Part shown: positions 4,338 to 5,717 of the stretch, piece by piece | Layout: each line of letters begins with the position of its first letter | Numbering within the stretch: position 1 is the first letter of the stretch | Origin: Leptospira sp. | GTDB taxonomy: Bacteria; Spirochaetota; Leptospiria; Leptospirales; Leptospiraceae | Length of the DNA: 5,717 nt | Assembly: GCA_021413405.1 (NCBI GenBank) | Contig: JAIOQL010000136.1 | Coordinates: 1 to 5,717, forward strand | Direction of reading: 5' to 3' | Translations under genes and position numbers: made by a program | Notes under the pieces: generated by a model | Database searches by the model: none | The model's input: the letters and a program-made list of their open reading frames with translations, nothing else | Told to the model about the DNA's origin: nothing

Positions 4338-5717
4338 TTAGTCTATTTTACGGATCGTGCAATTCAGATAATCCGCTATGAAAATGCTTACTCCGTTGCT
4401 TGCCCCCCCGATAGGATGGCTGAATCGCGCTGTGGTTCCCTGTCCATCCTGACCCGCTGGAGTATTCGTATTCAGCATCCCGGCAACAGTCGTGACGCTA
4501 CCGGTAGTTAATATCATTTCACGGATAACTTCCGAACCGTGATCTGCAATGTATAGCTTGTATCCATCTGTTGTCATTCCAAAGGGTGAATTGAAAGTCG
4601 CTGTAGTTCCTGTTCCGTCTAGAGTTGCGCAGGTTCCCGCTATCCCGCCTATCGTTAAAACATTAAAGTTGGAAGGGTCCATTTTTCGAATCAGGCAGTT
4701 TGCTGTTTCACTGATATAAACATAAGTGCCATCAGTAACAAGCCCCGATGGGCCATTGAATCGCGCATTACTTCCAATTCCGTCCTGCCCGGCCGGAACA
4801 GACGTTCCTGCCGTTCCGGCAACAGTGGAAGCTGTGTTTGTCGAAAGATCAATTTTTCGAATGGTTTGATTCAGATTATCCGCAATGTACACTGCGTTAT
4901 TTAAATATACGATTCCCCTTGGCGCCCAAAAACGCGACACTGCTGAAGATCCATCATTTGTTCCTGATGAAACGGGACCCTGGCCCCCAATCGTCGTCAT
5001 TACTTGCGTTGCAATTGAAATTTTACGTATAGAATGATTAACGGTATCGGATACATATATATTCGTTCCGTCTGTTGTAAGCGCAAAAGGGGAATTCAAA
5101 TGAGTCGCGTCAAATCCGATTGAAGTAGCTGTTCCTGCCATTGTGGTTGTGGTATATGTAGAAAGATCCATTTTTTGGATTGTATGAGAAGCCTGGTCTG
5201 TAATGTACATGTAAATACCATCCGTAGCTAAATCTCTGGGACCCATAAATCTTGCGGCATTGCCTGTTCCGTTTGTCAAAAAACCGCAACTTCCGGCCAG
5301 GCCCGCGATCGTAGAAACGTTAAAAGATAAATTCAGTTGCTTAATGATAGTTCCCCCAACAACGGGACCGTAAAAATTTCCGGCTATACAGGAAATGGAA
5401 TTATCAGTAATGTCAGAGGATCCGAAAGTTCCTGATGTAGCAGAAAACCTGCAGTAATAACCGGTAGGACCCGAAGTTACAGAAACACTATATGACTCGT
5501 TTGCTTTGTATTTCTTTGTAAACTTGTAAGTGCTTCCGGTAATTGTTAGAGATTCGTTTGATTCATTTTTAATTATCAGAGTTCCCGTTAATCCTGAAAC
5601 TGATCCGCCTAATGTGAACGTTGCTGCTCCAGGAGAATTTCCCGATGAAAATGCGAGAATACCTAGAAAAGGAGAACTGTTACCGGAATAGTTGAGGCAA
5701 TTGATTGCTATGAGTCC
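4338..5717 (-). CDS. Probable lipoprotein with Ig-like domain and six-bladed NHL propeller (5' truncated)
   Basis: The frame is open from the right edge to the TAA at 4338, giving 459 residues with the N-terminus missing. A TTG inside it at 5279 is not a real start, because repeat sequence continues upstream. The first visible residues, GLIAIN-Cys7, look like the end of a lipoprotein signal peptide, with Asn at -1, which I recall as tolerated in leptospiral lipoboxes. Residues 33-112 form an Ig-like beta domain of the style TLGGSVSGLTGTLIIKN...SYSVSVTSGPTGYYC. Residues 113-459 contain six NHL-type repeats, each with an (A)RFxxPxG core, then TDGxxxYIxD, TIRKID and TTVAG. The N-terminal strand TIIKQLNLSFNVSTIAG completes the last repeat ending TIRKID, so the ring probably closes by velcro exchange. 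NHL propellers bind proteins, RNA or ligands; surface display is inferred and the ligand is unknown. No enzyme active site is evident. Confidence 0.88.
   Translation of the reverse strand, partial: GLIAINCLNYSGNSSPFLGILAFSSGNSPGAATFTLGGSVSGLTGTLIIKNESNESLTITGSTYKFTKKYKANESYSVSVTSGPTGYYCRFSATSGTFGSSDITDNSISCIAGNFYGPVVGGTIIKQLNLSFNVSTIAGLAGSCGFLTNGTGNAARFMGPRDLATDGIYMYITDQASHTIQKMDLSTYTTTTMAGTATSIGFDATHLNSPFALTTDGTNIYVSDTVNHSIRKISIATQVMTTIGGQGPVSSGTNDGSSAVSRFWAPRGIVYLNNAVYIADNLNQTIRKIDLSTNTASTVAGTAGTSVPAGQDGIGSNARFNGPSGLVTDGTYVYISETANCLIRKMDPSNFNVLTIGGIAGTCATLDGTGTTATFNSPFGMTTDGYKLYIADHGSEVIREMILTTGSVTTVAGMLNTNTPAGQDGQGTTARFSHPIGGASNGVSIFIADYLNCTIRKID

Noticed and set aside
4338..5279. NHL gene starting at the TTG at 5279
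   Set aside because: The same frame continues upstream with repeat, Ig-like and lipobox-like sequence to the window edge.
4390..5320. DNA repeats in the NHL region as a mobile or CRISPR-like array
   Set aside because: The periodicity is explained by diverged protein repeats in one continuous frame; there are no identical repeat units with spacers.

Overview
The window looks like a chromosomal segment from a spirochaete of the Leptospira group. This is inference from gene style, not from a database match. The clues are a compact tRNA-ribH-nusB cluster, several TPR proteins, a Ser/Lys-rich secreted protein of no known family, and a lipoprotein-like NHL beta-propeller whose N-terminal Ig-like domain resembles one common in Leptospira surface proteins. 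Base composition looks moderate, roughly in the low-to-mid 40s % GC by eye (not computed). I see no insertion sequence, phage gene, CRISPR array or rRNA.

Left block (1-2818), all on the minus strand and read right to left: tRNA-Thr(CGU), then ribH (lumazine synthase), nusB (antitermination factor), then a long membrane-anchored TPR protein that runs off the left edge. Spacing is very tight: 32 nt from tRNA to ribH, a 1-nt TAATG overlap between ribH and nusB, and 6 nt between nusB and the TPR gene. This suggests one transcription unit, with a candidate promoter just upstream of the tRNA.

Middle block (2865-3806): a divergent plus-strand gene for an exported-looking protein with two C-terminal TPR-like repeats, starting only 46 bp from the tRNA. 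It converges on a very small minus-strand gene for a 50-62 residue protein of unknown function.

Right block (3868-5717), minus strand: a small secreted Ser/Lys-rich protein preceded by a 131-bp intergenic region with overlapping palindromes that could be an operator. Upstream of it is a large, 5'-truncated gene for a probable lipoprotein with an Ig-like domain and a six-bladed NHL propeller. It is open to the right window edge with no frameshift.

The ribH/nusB part is housekeeping. The rest is cell-envelope or unknown, and nothing visible ties the blocks into one pathway. I did not find a convincing new multi-gene system. The items most worth a second look are the palindromic intergenic region near 4279-4304, the tRNA-mRNA cluster with its divergent promoter region, and the orphan envelope proteins.
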